From positions 1-60,328 of the forward strand of contig CAYLJJ010000029.1 of assembly GCA_964384025.1 (NCBI GenBank): a DNA stretch of 60,328 bases. The letters run 5' to 3'. Under the pieces are notes generated by a model. It searched no databases and was not told where the DNA came from. It saw only the letters and a list, made by a program, of their open reading frames with translations. This DNA comes from CAYLJJ01 sp964384025. Lineage in GTDB: Bacteria > Myxococcota_A > Bradymonadia > UBA7976 > UBA1532. The translations under genes were made by a program, and so were the position numbers. Positions 33,942 to 42,092 of this stretch are shown in pieces (position 1 is the first letter of the stretch; every line of letters begins with the position of its first letter).

Positions 33942-35564
33942 ATGAACCCCAAACAGGTCCTAAAACTCGAACTCTCCTTTGAACAGGAGAGCGTCTTACC
34001 TGGAGTGGAGAGTGAGATCCATCTCGTGGCTCGTGTCGATCCTCTTCAAGGAGGGATCGAGGCGGAGCGCCCATCGATCTCTGTGGTCTTCGTACTGGAT
34101 GTCTCTGGTTCAATGACAGGCCCCCCCCTGGCCCATGTCATCGAGGCCAGCTGCTCGCTCATCGATCGCCTAGAAGAAGCAGATCAGGTCGCCGTAGTAG
34201 CTTTCGCTGACAACGCTACTGAGGTAGCTGGACTTGGTCCCATGACCAAGGTGAACAAGGCCCGCGTCAAGCGGCGACTGCGACGCCTGGAGGCGGGCGG
34301 CTGCACCTCCATCGAAGCGGGTATGAGGATCGCTAAACATCTCCTTCCAGAGCGCCATCTTCATGAGCGACAACTGATGATCCTGCTGAGCGACGGCCAA
34401 CCCAACCGAGGGATCAGCGATCCTCCCGGATTAGCGCGGCTCGCTGAAAGCTTCCGACCCGATATCGCCATCTCTACCCTGGGCTTTGGCCCCCACCACG
34501 ATGAAGATGTACTCAGCGCCATCTCCGACGCGGGCTCTGGAGTCTACTCCTATATCGCCAACCCCTTGGAGTGCAGTTTTGAGTTGGGCCGCGCCCTGGG
34601 CGCTCAGGGTGACATCGTCGCTGATGCCCTGGAGATTCTGCTTCGACCTGAAGAGGGGGTTGAGATCCTCCAGATCTTAAGCCATCAGCGCAGTCGATTT
34701 GGTGCTGAGGGCCTGCTCATCCCTCTCAGCGATGCTTTAGAGGGCCGCCCTCAGTTTCTGGTCGCCAAGTTGAGCCTCTCAGCTTCTCAACCTCCTGGAA
34801 GTTGGAGGGGGGTCTTAGAGGTTTGCCTGCGCTACCGCGTCGCTGGAATGAAGGAACAGATGAGCCTCAGAGAGAGGCTCTCTATTCCCATTGAGGAGGG
34901 AACGCCCAAGCGCAGAGAGGAGATCTGGGCTCGAGTGCTCCTCGCTCGGGGAGAGGAGGCGCGGAGGGAAGCTCGACTTATGGCAGATCGAGGGGCCTTT
35001 GAAGGCGCCGCTGCGGTTCTTCGAAAGATCATCAAAGAGATGGAGGCGACCCCAGGTTATGAAGAGGGGGATGGCTCTGATCTCTCTGAGGCCTTGGAGC
35101 AGCTCTTGGATGAGGTAATGGCCTATGAGCGCAAACCCAAGATAGAGGAGTACAAAACCTTTCGCCGTATGAGTATGGGTATGGATCTTCAAGCGGGAGG
35201 TACTCATGCCAGCGATTGGCGACCTCAGAGCAGCAAGTCGATAGCGATCCAAGATTTGATGTTAAACGCGCTTCCAGAGGCATATCTCCTGGGAAGGACA
35301 GGCTTCAACGCGGGCCAGCGTTATCCACTCAAAGGAGAGATCAGCCTGGGGCGAACCTCAGCCAATGACATTATGATTGGCTCTCCTCGGGTAAGCAGGC
35401 GTCATGCTCGTATCCTAGGGCGTGAGGGACGCTATATGATCAGCGATCTGGGCAGTACCAATCCCACCCTGATCAATGGACAGATTCTCCATCGACCTCA
35501 TCTACTTCGCTCAGGAGATGAGATCTGCTTAGGGGAGGAGATCTTCATCTATATCGAAGATTAA
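33942..35564 (+). CDS. VWA-FHA fusion protein
   Basis: 540 residues, apparently cytoplasmic: no signal sequence or membrane helix. A von Willebrand A domain occupies about 45-240, with the MIDAS metal site DVSGSM near 52-57, the second-position Thr in GGCTSIEAG and SDGQPN near 150. A linker of about 190 residues has a helical segment (VLLARGEEARREARLMADRG). A forkhead-associated domain closes the protein (about 450-540): GRTSANDIMIGSPRVSRRHARI with the phosphothreonine-binding Arg, Ser and His, and DLGSTNPTLINGQ. It likely links Ser/Thr kinase signalling to a VWA-dependent assembly; no kinase is encoded in the window. Rare domain order, well conserved motifs. Confidence 0.9.
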   Translation: MNPKQVLKLELSFEQESVLPGVESEIHLVARVDPLQGGIEAERPSISVVFVLDVSGSMTGPPLAHVIEASCSLIDRLEEADQVAVVAFADNATEVAGLGPMTKVNKARVKRRLRRLEAGGCTSIEAGMRIAKHLLPERHLHERQLMILLSDGQPNRGISDPPGLARLAESFRPDIAISTLGFGPHHDEDVLSAISDAGSGVYSYIANPLECSFELGRALGAQGDIVADALEILLRPEEGVEILQILSHQRSRFGAEGLLIPLSDALEGRPQFLVAKLSLSASQPPGSWRGVLEVCLRYRVAGMKEQMSLRERLSIPIEEGTPKRREEIWARVLLARGEEARREARLMADRGAFEGAAAVLRKIIKEMEATPGYEEGDGSDLSEALEQLLDEVMAYERKPKIEEYKTFRRMSMGMDLQAGGTHASDWRPQSSKSIAIQDLMLNALPEAYLLGRTGFNAGQRYPLKGEISLGRTSANDIMIGSPRVSRRHARILGREGRYMISDLGSTNPTLINGQILHRPHLLRSGDEICLGEEIFIYIED

Positions 35565-35594
35565 ATTTTCATTTCAATATTTATTAATACATCC

Positions 35595-35852
35595 TCATAA
35601 AAACATCCGGCTGTACTTCCAACGAGAGAACCATTGGTGAGCGACAATTTTATCCACCCAAGCGGGTCCTTCCGGGAGTTCCTCCCATGAACAACCTGTA
35701 ATTAGAATGTAAAGGATTGTGTTGGCAGCATGCTTCGCCTCAAGATCTGAATATTCGGAAGAGTTTTTCTTAGACCTTGAAAGAATTGTTCCAAAAATGC
35801 TCCACTCAAGATCGTCAAGGTCTACAAAATCCTTTTTCATACTCTCTCCCAT
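35595..35852 (-). pseudogene. N-terminal fragment of an IS5-family transposase (DUF4096)
   Basis: 85 codons that match the start of IS5-type transposases: VDLDDLEWSIFGTIL, then HAANTILYILITGCSWEELPEG and HQWFSRWKYSRMF, where full enzymes continue for more than 150 residues with the DDE catalytic domain. Here a stop follows directly, and no second frame or terminal repeat is visible between it and the VWA-FHA gene. The region 35565-35970 is AT-rich compared with its neighbours. Most likely a decayed insertion remnant; a short stand-alone DUF4096 protein is the alternative. Confidence 0.65.
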
Positions 35853-35974
35853 CTAAAAATATAGTAAATTTTATCATTTTTCAGCATAAAAATCAATCAA
35901 TTGACGTGCAAATTGAGTTATAAGGAATGTTTTTTGCCGCGCCTATAGTGCCTGCCCAGAGAACCTATAAGAAG

Positions 35975-36502
35975 TTACATTTCATACTCTCCAAAATCTT
36001 TGGGGTCCATCTCTTCGAGCATCTTAGCCATACGCTGACGCCCCTCTTCATCATCTGCGGAGAAGATGGGGGGCTGCTTCTGGGCTCGTTCTGGGAGAGG
36101 CTGAGCTACGGCCAGCAGCTCAGAGGCGACCCAGAGAGGAGCCCCAGTCCTAAGAGCCAGGGCGACAGCGTCTGAGGGGCGACAGTCGATGCGGCTGATG
36201 GTCTCATCCTGGGCTTGCAGATAGAGATCTGCAAAATAGGTCCCTCCCTTAAGGCCCCTCAGCTCCACTTTGAGGACTTGGGCTTTAAGGGCGTTGATGA
36301 TCATCTTGAGGAGATCATGGGTCAGGGGACGAGGGCTGCGCTTACGCTCTAGAGCGAGGGCGATGGCGTTGGCTTCAGGGGCGCCGATCCAGATGGGCAG
36401 CAGCAGGCGCCCACCCTCATCTTGAAGGAGGAGGATAGCGCGCTTCTTCTGATCCAGGGCCAAACCCCGGATCATAAAACGGAGATAGCGTCTCTTAGTC
36501 AT
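35975..36502 (-). CDS. Bifunctional nuclease family protein (DUF151)
   Basis: 175 residues. DUF151 pattern: RFMIRGLALDQKKRAILLLQDEGGRLLLPIWIGAPEANAIALAL, LTHDLLKMIINALKAQVLKVEL and TYFADLYLQ then RIDCRPSDAVALALRTGAPLWV. Homologues in plants and mycobacteria have RNase and DNase activity; in other bacteria the role is unclear. The ATG is preceded by AAGGAT. It is the last gene of a minus-strand run that starts at 44086. Confidence 0.9.
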   Translation of the reverse strand: MTKRRYLRFMIRGLALDQKKRAILLLQDEGGRLLLPIWIGAPEANAIALALERKRSPRPLTHDLLKMIINALKAQVLKVELRGLKGGTYFADLYLQAQDETISRIDCRPSDAVALALRTGAPLWVASELLAVAQPLPERAQKQPPIFSADDEEGRQRMAKMLEEMDPKDFGEYEM

Positions 36503-36514
36503 TTGATCCTTATT

Positions 36515-37705
36515 TTATCTCTTGAGGAGCGCCAGGGTCTCCATATGTCCGGTATGGGGGAAGAGATCAAAGGGTTTAAGGCGCGTCAAGCGCCAGCCCA
36601 GCTTGAAGAGGAGGCGCAGATCTCGGCTGAGGGTACTGGGCTCACAGGAGAGATAGAGCAGGCGACGCAGCCCCAGCTCATGAAGCGCGCGCAGCGCCTG
36701 AGCGGCGCCCCGTCGAGGAGGATCGAGGAGAGCTGCATCGAAGGGACCCTGAGGAAGCTTTCGTGCTTCTCCTTGAAGGACCAGTGCTTGTCCCGGTGCT
36801 CGTCGCTCCGCCTCTCTTTGGAGCGCTTTGACCGCCTCTGGTGCTCTCTCTATAGCGCTGAGGCGATGCCCCGCCTCTAAGAGAGGTAGGCTGAAGTTCC
36901 CAGAACCACAAAACAGCTCCAGGATATGTTCAGCATCTGAGAGGACCTCCAAGACCGCCTCCACCAAAGCCTGATTGCCCTCTTGATGAGCCTGCAAGAA
37001 GGCTGTAGCAGGGTGAGGGACTTGGGCAGCGCCCATGAGGTTCTGAGGGCTGCCCAGGCTCCCCCTGGAGTGGCTTAGACCATGAATACAGGGCTCCGCC
37101 ATCAACGCCCGGGCCTGTCGAGAAGAGAGCTGCGCTGAGAAGGCTAGGGTTCCTGAGGAGGCCCCAGGAGCGGCGCTCAGACGAACGCTCCCCTCTGGAA
37201 GAGAGGGAGCTGCTCTTAAAGCCCCTAAGAGAGCGTTCAGCTCGGGACGAAGGGCTGGGCAGTGGGGCAGATCGAGGATCTCAGAGGAGCCCGCCCGACG
37301 AAAACCCAGGCGCTCTCCGTCACAGTGGACTCTCGCGGTAGAGCGCCAAGCCTGCCCTTTAAAATGGGCGAAGGGCTCAAGAGGAATCTTGGAGGGCTCA
37401 ATCGGCTTCAGGGAACGGAGCAGATGTTGATGTAGGGCTTCACGCTGAGCTTCTGGAGGGATCGCCTGCCAGGGGCAGCCCCCGCATTGGGGAAAGTGGG
37501 CGCAGAAGGGAGCTGTTCGATCAGGGCTGGGCTTCAGCAGCTTGAGGAGCTGGGCGCGGTGATAGCGCTTATATGTTTGGCTGATCTGGAGACGAACCTG
37601 ATCTCCTGGCGCAGCACCTCGAAAGAGCGTAATGCGTCCATCTGGAGCATAGGCCAGGACCTCACCACCAAAGACTGGGCGCTTCACCTGGGCCTCAAAG
37701 ATCAT
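36515..37705 (-). CDS. TrmA/RlmD-family RNA 5-methyluridine methyltransferase
   Basis: 396 residues. N-terminal TRAM-like barrel (QVKRPVFGGEVLAYAPDGRI), then the iron-sulfur Cys set CAHFPQCGGC near 68-77 with a fourth Cys in LDLPHCPAL. The SAM domain shows LELFCGSGNFSLPLL, LLDPPRRG, and the catalytic YLSCEPSTLSRDL with Cys nucleophile, ending FDLFPHTGHMETLALL. The family methylates uridine at position 5 in rRNA or tRNA using SAM. RlmD, RlmC and TrmA cannot be told apart from sequence alone. Shares a 4-base overlap with the upstream lipoprotein gene. Confidence 0.9.
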   Translation of the reverse strand: MIFEAQVKRPVFGGEVLAYAPDGRITLFRGAAPGDQVRLQISQTYKRYHRAQLLKLLKPSPDRTAPFCAHFPQCGGCPWQAIPPEAQREALHQHLLRSLKPIEPSKIPLEPFAHFKGQAWRSTARVHCDGERLGFRRAGSSEILDLPHCPALRPELNALLGALRAAPSLPEGSVRLSAAPGASSGTLAFSAQLSSRQARALMAEPCIHGLSHSRGSLGSPQNLMGAAQVPHPATAFLQAHQEGNQALVEAVLEVLSDAEHILELFCGSGNFSLPLLEAGHRLSAIERAPEAVKALQREAERRAPGQALVLQGEARKLPQGPFDAALLDPPRRGAAQALRALHELGLRRLLYLSCEPSTLSRDLRLLFKLGWRLTRLKPFDLFPHTGHMETLALLKR

Positions 37706-38295
37706 CGCAGAGGATTCCGCTCTGTGTTTCCAGGGAAGCTGGTGTAGAGGGGACCTCGACGAACCTCAAAATCAAACTCTCCACGCAGAACCCCAAGGAG
37801 ATGCTCGACTCGGCGACCATCCCGCACCTCAAGCCAGAGCAGCTCCCCTGTGATCTGATCGCCATCCTCCACTCCAAATCTCAAAAAGCGCAGCTCTCCT
37901 TGGAGTTGAAAGCTCTGGGTGGAGTCTCGACAGCGCTCAAAGAGGAGCAGGGAGGCTCTGATCTCACCTTGAGGCTTGATAGAGATGGAGCGCTCAAGAT
38001 TGCCTCGTAGGCGTCGTATATCTTGGATCTCCAGGAGCAAACCGTCCACCTCCCCAAAACGCCGCCCTCCCTTCTGGATGCGGATAAGGGCGTGTTCATC
38101 CTCCAACTCTAGGGAGAAGAAGTCTGGATCCAACCTAAAAGCAGAGCACTCTTCGACGGGCGTGTTGAGGTCGCACTGGTAACTGAGTTCCTCTCCATCT
38201 TCACAGCCTGGAATGTTGAGGCTGCCTTGGATCTGTCCACTGCCTGGAGGTTCCACACAGGAGAGCAGGAGTAAGCTGATGAGCGCTTGGCGCAT
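37702..38295 (-). CDS. Small lipoprotein, unknown function
   Basis: 197 residues with a short lipoprotein signal (LISLLLLSCVEP, Cys13). The mature part is beta-rich and acidic with six Cys, for instance CEDGEELSYQC and ECSAF, and a charged motif GRRFGEVDGLLLEIQDIRRLRG. Family not recognised. GGGG lies just before the ATG. It overlaps the methyltransferase gene by four bases, so translation is coupled. Confidence 0.72.
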   Translation of the reverse strand: MRQALISLLLLSCVEPPGSGQIQGSLNIPGCEDGEELSYQCDLNTPVEECSAFRLDPDFFSLELEDEHALIRIQKGGRRFGEVDGLLLEIQDIRRLRGNLERSISIKPQGEIRASLLLFERCRDSTQSFQLQGELRFLRFGVEDGDQITGELLWLEVRDGRRVEHLLGVLRGEFDFEVRRGPLYTSFPGNTERNPLR

Positions 38296-38349
38296 TGTCC
38301 CCTTTCATCTGCTCTCTCTGTGTCCCACAGAAGCGCTCGGATGAAAAGC

Positions 38350-39117
38350 CTACTCCTCTAAGAGACGGCAGCTCACCGGAACCCCCACTCCCAAGCCAAA
38401 GCGTTGAGCTGCAGAACCTCCTCGGACAGCCAGCTCTAGGGTACCCTCTGAGCCCAGGACCAGGACCGCGTGACCTGGCTGAGCGGCAGCATAATAGGGC
38501 GCAGGACCACGAAAGCGGAGGCTGCCCACCATCAGCTCTAAGGGCCCAGAGACAGGCAGGTTGGTGATCAGGTTACCGAAGCGATCCACCTCAATCACGT
38601 GTCCCCTCCAGAGCCCCTCCTCATACTCAGGCCGAAAGCGCCTAAGCTTGACCTTCAGCTCACAGGGGGGACCCAAATCGACCATATTGCCTCCAGCAGC
38701 GAGGAAGCCTGCGGCGGGAGCAAAGAGGTCGCGGCCATGAAAGGTCGCGCTGAGAGGCGGGGCCTTGATCAACTCGGGGTTGATCTGATGCACCTGAATC
38801 TCCCCCTCTAGGACCTCAAGGATATCGGTAAGGACCCCATTATCTGGCGCCACAAAGGTTTGCCCCGCAGCGCGAACAGCTACAGCGGCGCGATCTGAGC
38901 CCACCCCTGGATCGACGACGATGAGGTGCAGGCTGCCTTGGGGGAAATGAGGAACTGATCGCATTAAGACTCGAGAAGCCTTCTCTCGATCTCCTGGAGC
39001 GAGGTGGTGGGCCAGATCGATGAGCTGTGTCTGAGGGGCACGAGAGAGGATCACCCCCCTCATCGCCCCTACAAAGCCATCTTGATCACCAAAGTCAGTC
39101 AGTAGGGTGACGATCAT
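38350..39117 (-). CDS. SAM hydroxide adenosyltransferase (DUF62 / duf-62 family)
   Basis: 255 residues. It cleaves S-adenosylmethionine with hydroxide to adenosine and methionine; related enzymes are fluorinases and chlorinases. Seen: LLTDFGDQDGFVGAMRGVI at the N-terminus, HHLAPGD, VVDPGVGSDRAAVAV, FVAPDNGVLTD, FHGRDLFAPAAG and IEVDRFGNLITNLP. The Asp-Arg-His water-activating set is present (DP, R and H of these motifs). Start: ATG 39117 (GTG just upstream is equally possible). It follows the lipoprotein gene after four bases. Confidence 0.9.
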   Translation of the reverse strand: MIVTLLTDFGDQDGFVGAMRGVILSRAPQTQLIDLAHHLAPGDREKASRVLMRSVPHFPQGSLHLIVVDPGVGSDRAAVAVRAAGQTFVAPDNGVLTDILEVLEGEIQVHQINPELIKAPPLSATFHGRDLFAPAAGFLAAGGNMVDLGPPCELKVKLRRFRPEYEEGLWRGHVIEVDRFGNLITNLPVSGPLELMVGSLRFRGPAPYYAAAQPGHAVLVLGSEGTLELAVRGGSAAQRFGLGVGVPVSCRLLEE

Positions 39118-39121
39118 CACA

Positions 39122-39736
39122 TTATCCCAACAGGTTGAAGAGTACATCCAGCTTAAGGCGGAGGCGAATAAGCAAACGCCTTGGCTCCACCGGCGCGTCG
39201 GTCGGCAGATGAAGATCTGTGTCCGCTACAAGGATAAAACGCAGCGCCTCTAGAAGAGGAGCGGCTCGAAGCAGGGCGCCCTCCTCATAGAGCAACTCTC
39301 GAGCGGCGATATTGCGTCCTGCTGGGATGGCGATGGTAGAGCCCAGAGGCCAAGCTTCTTTAAAAGGATCAGGGCTCTCTGTAGGAGCCATACGCAGCTG
39401 AACAATCCCCAAATCAGCGGGGATGCCATTGGGAGAGACCTCATACTCCAGCTTACGCAGCGTGACGGCTAGGATACGATCCCGGTTCTCTTCCAGGGCT
39501 TGAGCCTCATCTCCCCGTCCCTCTTGGCGGAGGGTCTCCAAGAGATCAAGCTCCAGGGAGGCTTGGATAGGGATGTTTAGCTCGACGGGAGACGCGGGGA
39601 TCTCTTGCTCGGGGAGCCGAAAGACAACAGGGATCTCCGCCTCCATCTCAAAGCGCGTGACCTCCTGGAAGCCCAACTCCTGACAGCTGAGCAGGCTGAG
39701 GCTGAGCAGCAGGGCTGAGAGTTCACTCCAGGACAT
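39122..39736 (-). CDS. Lipoprotein, unknown function
   Basis: 204 residues from the ATG at 39736, which has GGAGGAG seven bases upstream. Lipoprotein signal ends LSLLSCQEL, Cys18. The mature part is mostly beta with regularly spaced charged residues: FEMEAEIPVVFRLPEQEIP, then ILAVTLRKLEYEVSPNGIPADLGIVQLRM and a C-terminal PVEPRRLLIRLRLKLDVLFNLLG. Family not recognised, but the pattern resembles outer-membrane-attached proteins with a single beta sandwich. Confidence 0.72.
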   Translation of the reverse strand: MSWSELSALLLSLSLLSCQELGFQEVTRFEMEAEIPVVFRLPEQEIPASPVELNIPIQASLELDLLETLRQEGRGDEAQALEENRDRILAVTLRKLEYEVSPNGIPADLGIVQLRMAPTESPDPFKEAWPLGSTIAIPAGRNIAARELLYEEGALLRAAPLLEALRFILVADTDLHLPTDAPVEPRRLLIRLRLKLDVLFNLLG

Positions 39737-39765
39737 GGCGATCTCCTCCCCCAAGCCTCAGAGGC

Positions 39766-40050
39766 TCAGATCAAAAACTTGAGCCCCTCTAAAGCGCCTG
39801 CGGCCTCATAGAGCGCCTCCACCTGCTCCAAGCGCTCATGGTGGATGCGATATTTACAAGCCACCCAGGCCCCTCGTCTTTTGAAGGTCTGGGCTCTGAG
39901 GCGCTCCGGTTCGATCAGCGCAGCGATCATCTCTTGGGTGCGCTGCTCAAAGATCTCAACAGGACCTCCAACAAAGCTGTGGTTGAGCACGGCGGGGAGC
40001 GCGAGGCCCTCCTGGACCGCTTCTCTCTTCGTAAACACAGGGCGTTTCAT
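39766..40050 (-). CDS. YbeD-type DUF493 protein
   Basis: 94 residues. It matches the small ferredoxin-like DUF493 family of Escherichia coli YbeD: LPAVLNHSFVGGPVEIFEQR and a C-terminal IHHERLEQVEALYEAAGALEGLKFLI. The fold resembles ACT-like regulators, and YbeD lies near lipoate genes in E. coli; the molecular role is unknown. Its ATG overlaps the stop of the M14 peptidase gene, so it is coupled to it. Confidence 0.85.
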   Translation of the reverse strand: MKRPVFTKREAVQEGLALPAVLNHSFVGGPVEIFEQRTQEMIAALIEPERLRAQTFKRRGAWVACKYRIHHERLEQVEALYEAAGALEGLKFLI

Positions 40051-42092
40051 TTGAGGTCTCCAGGGGGGGGGCTTGGATCGCAGGGTGTCCCCTTCATGAT
40101 GATTTCCAGTTTGCTGCGCCCCTTGATCTCCACCCGCTGCTTTTTCTTATGCTTCCCTGAGCGGAGTTTGAGGTTCAGCACCCCCTCTTTTAAGAGATAA
40201 CGGTGAAACTGTCCATCAGGACAGCGAGTCTTCCACTTCTCTCCTGCCCGCGTGGGCATCTCTTTGATCTTCACCTGAGCCTTTAGCGGACGTCCTTGAG
40301 CATCAAGAACCCGCAGAGAGAGGCTGGGACCCTCAAAGAAGCGCCTGAAGAGCTGCTTCCAGGAACGCCGTAGGACTCTCACCACTCGGTCTCGTGCCTC
40401 CATCTCTCTGGGAGACCAGCGTCCCCCCTCAACCAGGAGCGCGAGGGTCCCATGCGCATATCGGTGCCAGTCCTGATCGACCCCATCCACTGGGTAGAGG
40501 TTGCGCTTTACCCGAAAGGAGCGGTTGTCCAGAGGCTGCGTTCCTAGAGCCTTGGCGACCCCCTCAGCGACCACCCAAGCTTCATTGGGCTCAGGGTTGC
40601 GCACGCCTGGAATGGTGTAGGGAGCCAGCACCGCTACAGTCCCGGTGTGGTAGGAGATGGAGCCCACAAAGCGCTCTCGCTGCGCCAAGCTGATCATCGC
40701 CTGGGTCTCCGGCTCTGAAGCCGCCCGCTTCCCTCGATAATAGGGGCTGTTGCGGCTTGAGCGGCTCCCTCGCTCTCCCAGTTTGCCCCAACGGAAGGGA
40801 TAGTTGCGATTGAGATCGACCCCCTCAGGGTAGGGCTGGCGACCATCTCCATTGACATCATGGCGGTTCTTGCGACCCACGCGAGCGGACTCATCGATAA
40901 AGGTGGTGAGGCCATCTGGGTTGATCAGGGGGACACACCAGATCACCGCCTCTCGCAACCAGCGCTCCAGCTCCACATCTGGGCGCTCCAAGAGGCTCTG
41001 GATGGCGTCCAGGGTAAACTCGATAGAGAGAATCTCGCTGCCGTGGTGAGCGCTGTTAAGCAGAAAGGCAGGGCGGGGGTCGCGAGCCTTGATCTCATGC
41101 GCGATCCCCAGGGCCAGGATAGGGCGGCCTTGGCGGCTTTGCCCCAACACTTGAAGTTGAGTCTGCTTGGGAAAGCGGCGGTGATAGCCCCGTAGGAGCG
41201 CCTCTACCATCTTGGGATCTTTGTAACTCAGGTTGATCCGAAAACCATCCCGGGTCTCCTCGGGGGGCTGGTGGCGAAGCTGTAGGTAGTTGGGAGCCAG
41301 ATATTTCCAGGGCAGCTCGGTCAAGAAACCTCTAGGAGGTGGTTGTCCTTCACAGAAGAGCTGCTCTAAGCCAGGGAGATCTGTACGCCAAACATCTCGC
41401 TCTGGCAGCGTCTCCATCCAGCGGAGGCCGGGCCGGGCCATAGGAGGCTGCTTGGGATCGAAGTAGAGGATCAACGGTGGCCCCTCCAGCCCCAGTGGAG
41501 AGCTGTGGCTGCACTCCTCCCAGCGACTCAGAAAGGCCAGAGCACCCAAGCCCTTCTCTTTGATAAAGAGCCCTGGAGAACCCTCCAGCTTAGGGGCTTT
41601 ACGGGTCCCAAGAGAGCCCAACCAAGCGCCATCATCTGCATCAAAGGCGCTGAGCATTACGCTGCCTCCCAAGAGCAGAGCCAGGATCTCCAAGCGCTTC
41701 ATCCCCTTACGAGGTCGGAGGCGGAAAGCGGGACCCAGACCCTTCAAGTTGAGCCCATCAAAGCGCACAAAGCGGATCTTGCGTCCTTTGAGCTGAAGCC
41801 CCAGGCCCTTGAGACGACCTTTGCGGAGCGCGGCTCGAAGGATCAGTACTCCTTTGGGACGCGGGCGATCAAAGCGCGCTCGCAGCCAGCCGTTCTGACG
41901 AGGGCTGCCCGCCAACCAATAAGCTGGCCCCTCTCTCGCTTTGAGTTTGCCCCCTCCGATGGACCAGTCACCCACTGAAAGCTGCTCAGAGGGAGGGCGC
42001 TCAGGGCCGACCAAGATCTCCTCACTGGGCTGAAAGGGAGGAACGATGAGAAGTTGGGTGCTGTAGATCAGCGATAGGAGGCGCGATCGCAA
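40047..42092 (-). CDS. M14-family zinc carboxypeptidase, secreted, large
   Basis: 681 residues with a signal-like N-terminus. The peptidase domain runs from about residue 290 to 590: SAHHGSEILS gives the HxxE zinc pair, CVPLINPDGL, then GVDLNRNYPFRWG, the third zinc ligand in SYHTG and the catalytic Glu in LLVEGGRW. M14 enzymes remove C-terminal residues or cleave peptidoglycan peptides. The first 270 residues are an extra beta-rich domain with no recognised family; the last 80 form a beta module (LSLRVLDAQGRPLKAQVKIKE). A TTG at 42092 is the best start; it lies inside the end of the upstream lipoprotein gene (overlap 25 bases). Confidence 0.88.
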   Translation of the reverse strand: MRSRLLSLIYSTQLLIVPPFQPSEEILVGPERPPSEQLSVGDWSIGGGKLKAREGPAYWLAGSPRQNGWLRARFDRPRPKGVLILRAALRKGRLKGLGLQLKGRKIRFVRFDGLNLKGLGPAFRLRPRKGMKRLEILALLLGGSVMLSAFDADDGAWLGSLGTRKAPKLEGSPGLFIKEKGLGALAFLSRWEECSHSSPLGLEGPPLILYFDPKQPPMARPGLRWMETLPERDVWRTDLPGLEQLFCEGQPPPRGFLTELPWKYLAPNYLQLRHQPPEETRDGFRINLSYKDPKMVEALLRGYHRRFPKQTQLQVLGQSRQGRPILALGIAHEIKARDPRPAFLLNSAHHGSEILSIEFTLDAIQSLLERPDVELERWLREAVIWCVPLINPDGLTTFIDESARVGRKNRHDVNGDGRQPYPEGVDLNRNYPFRWGKLGERGSRSSRNSPYYRGKRAASEPETQAMISLAQRERFVGSISYHTGTVAVLAPYTIPGVRNPEPNEAWVVAEGVAKALGTQPLDNRSFRVKRNLYPVDGVDQDWHRYAHGTLALLVEGGRWSPREMEARDRVVRVLRRSWKQLFRRFFEGPSLSLRVLDAQGRPLKAQVKIKEMPTRAGEKWKTRCPDGQFHRYLLKEGVLNLKLRSGKHKKKQRVEIKGRSKLEIIMKGTPCDPSPPPGDLK

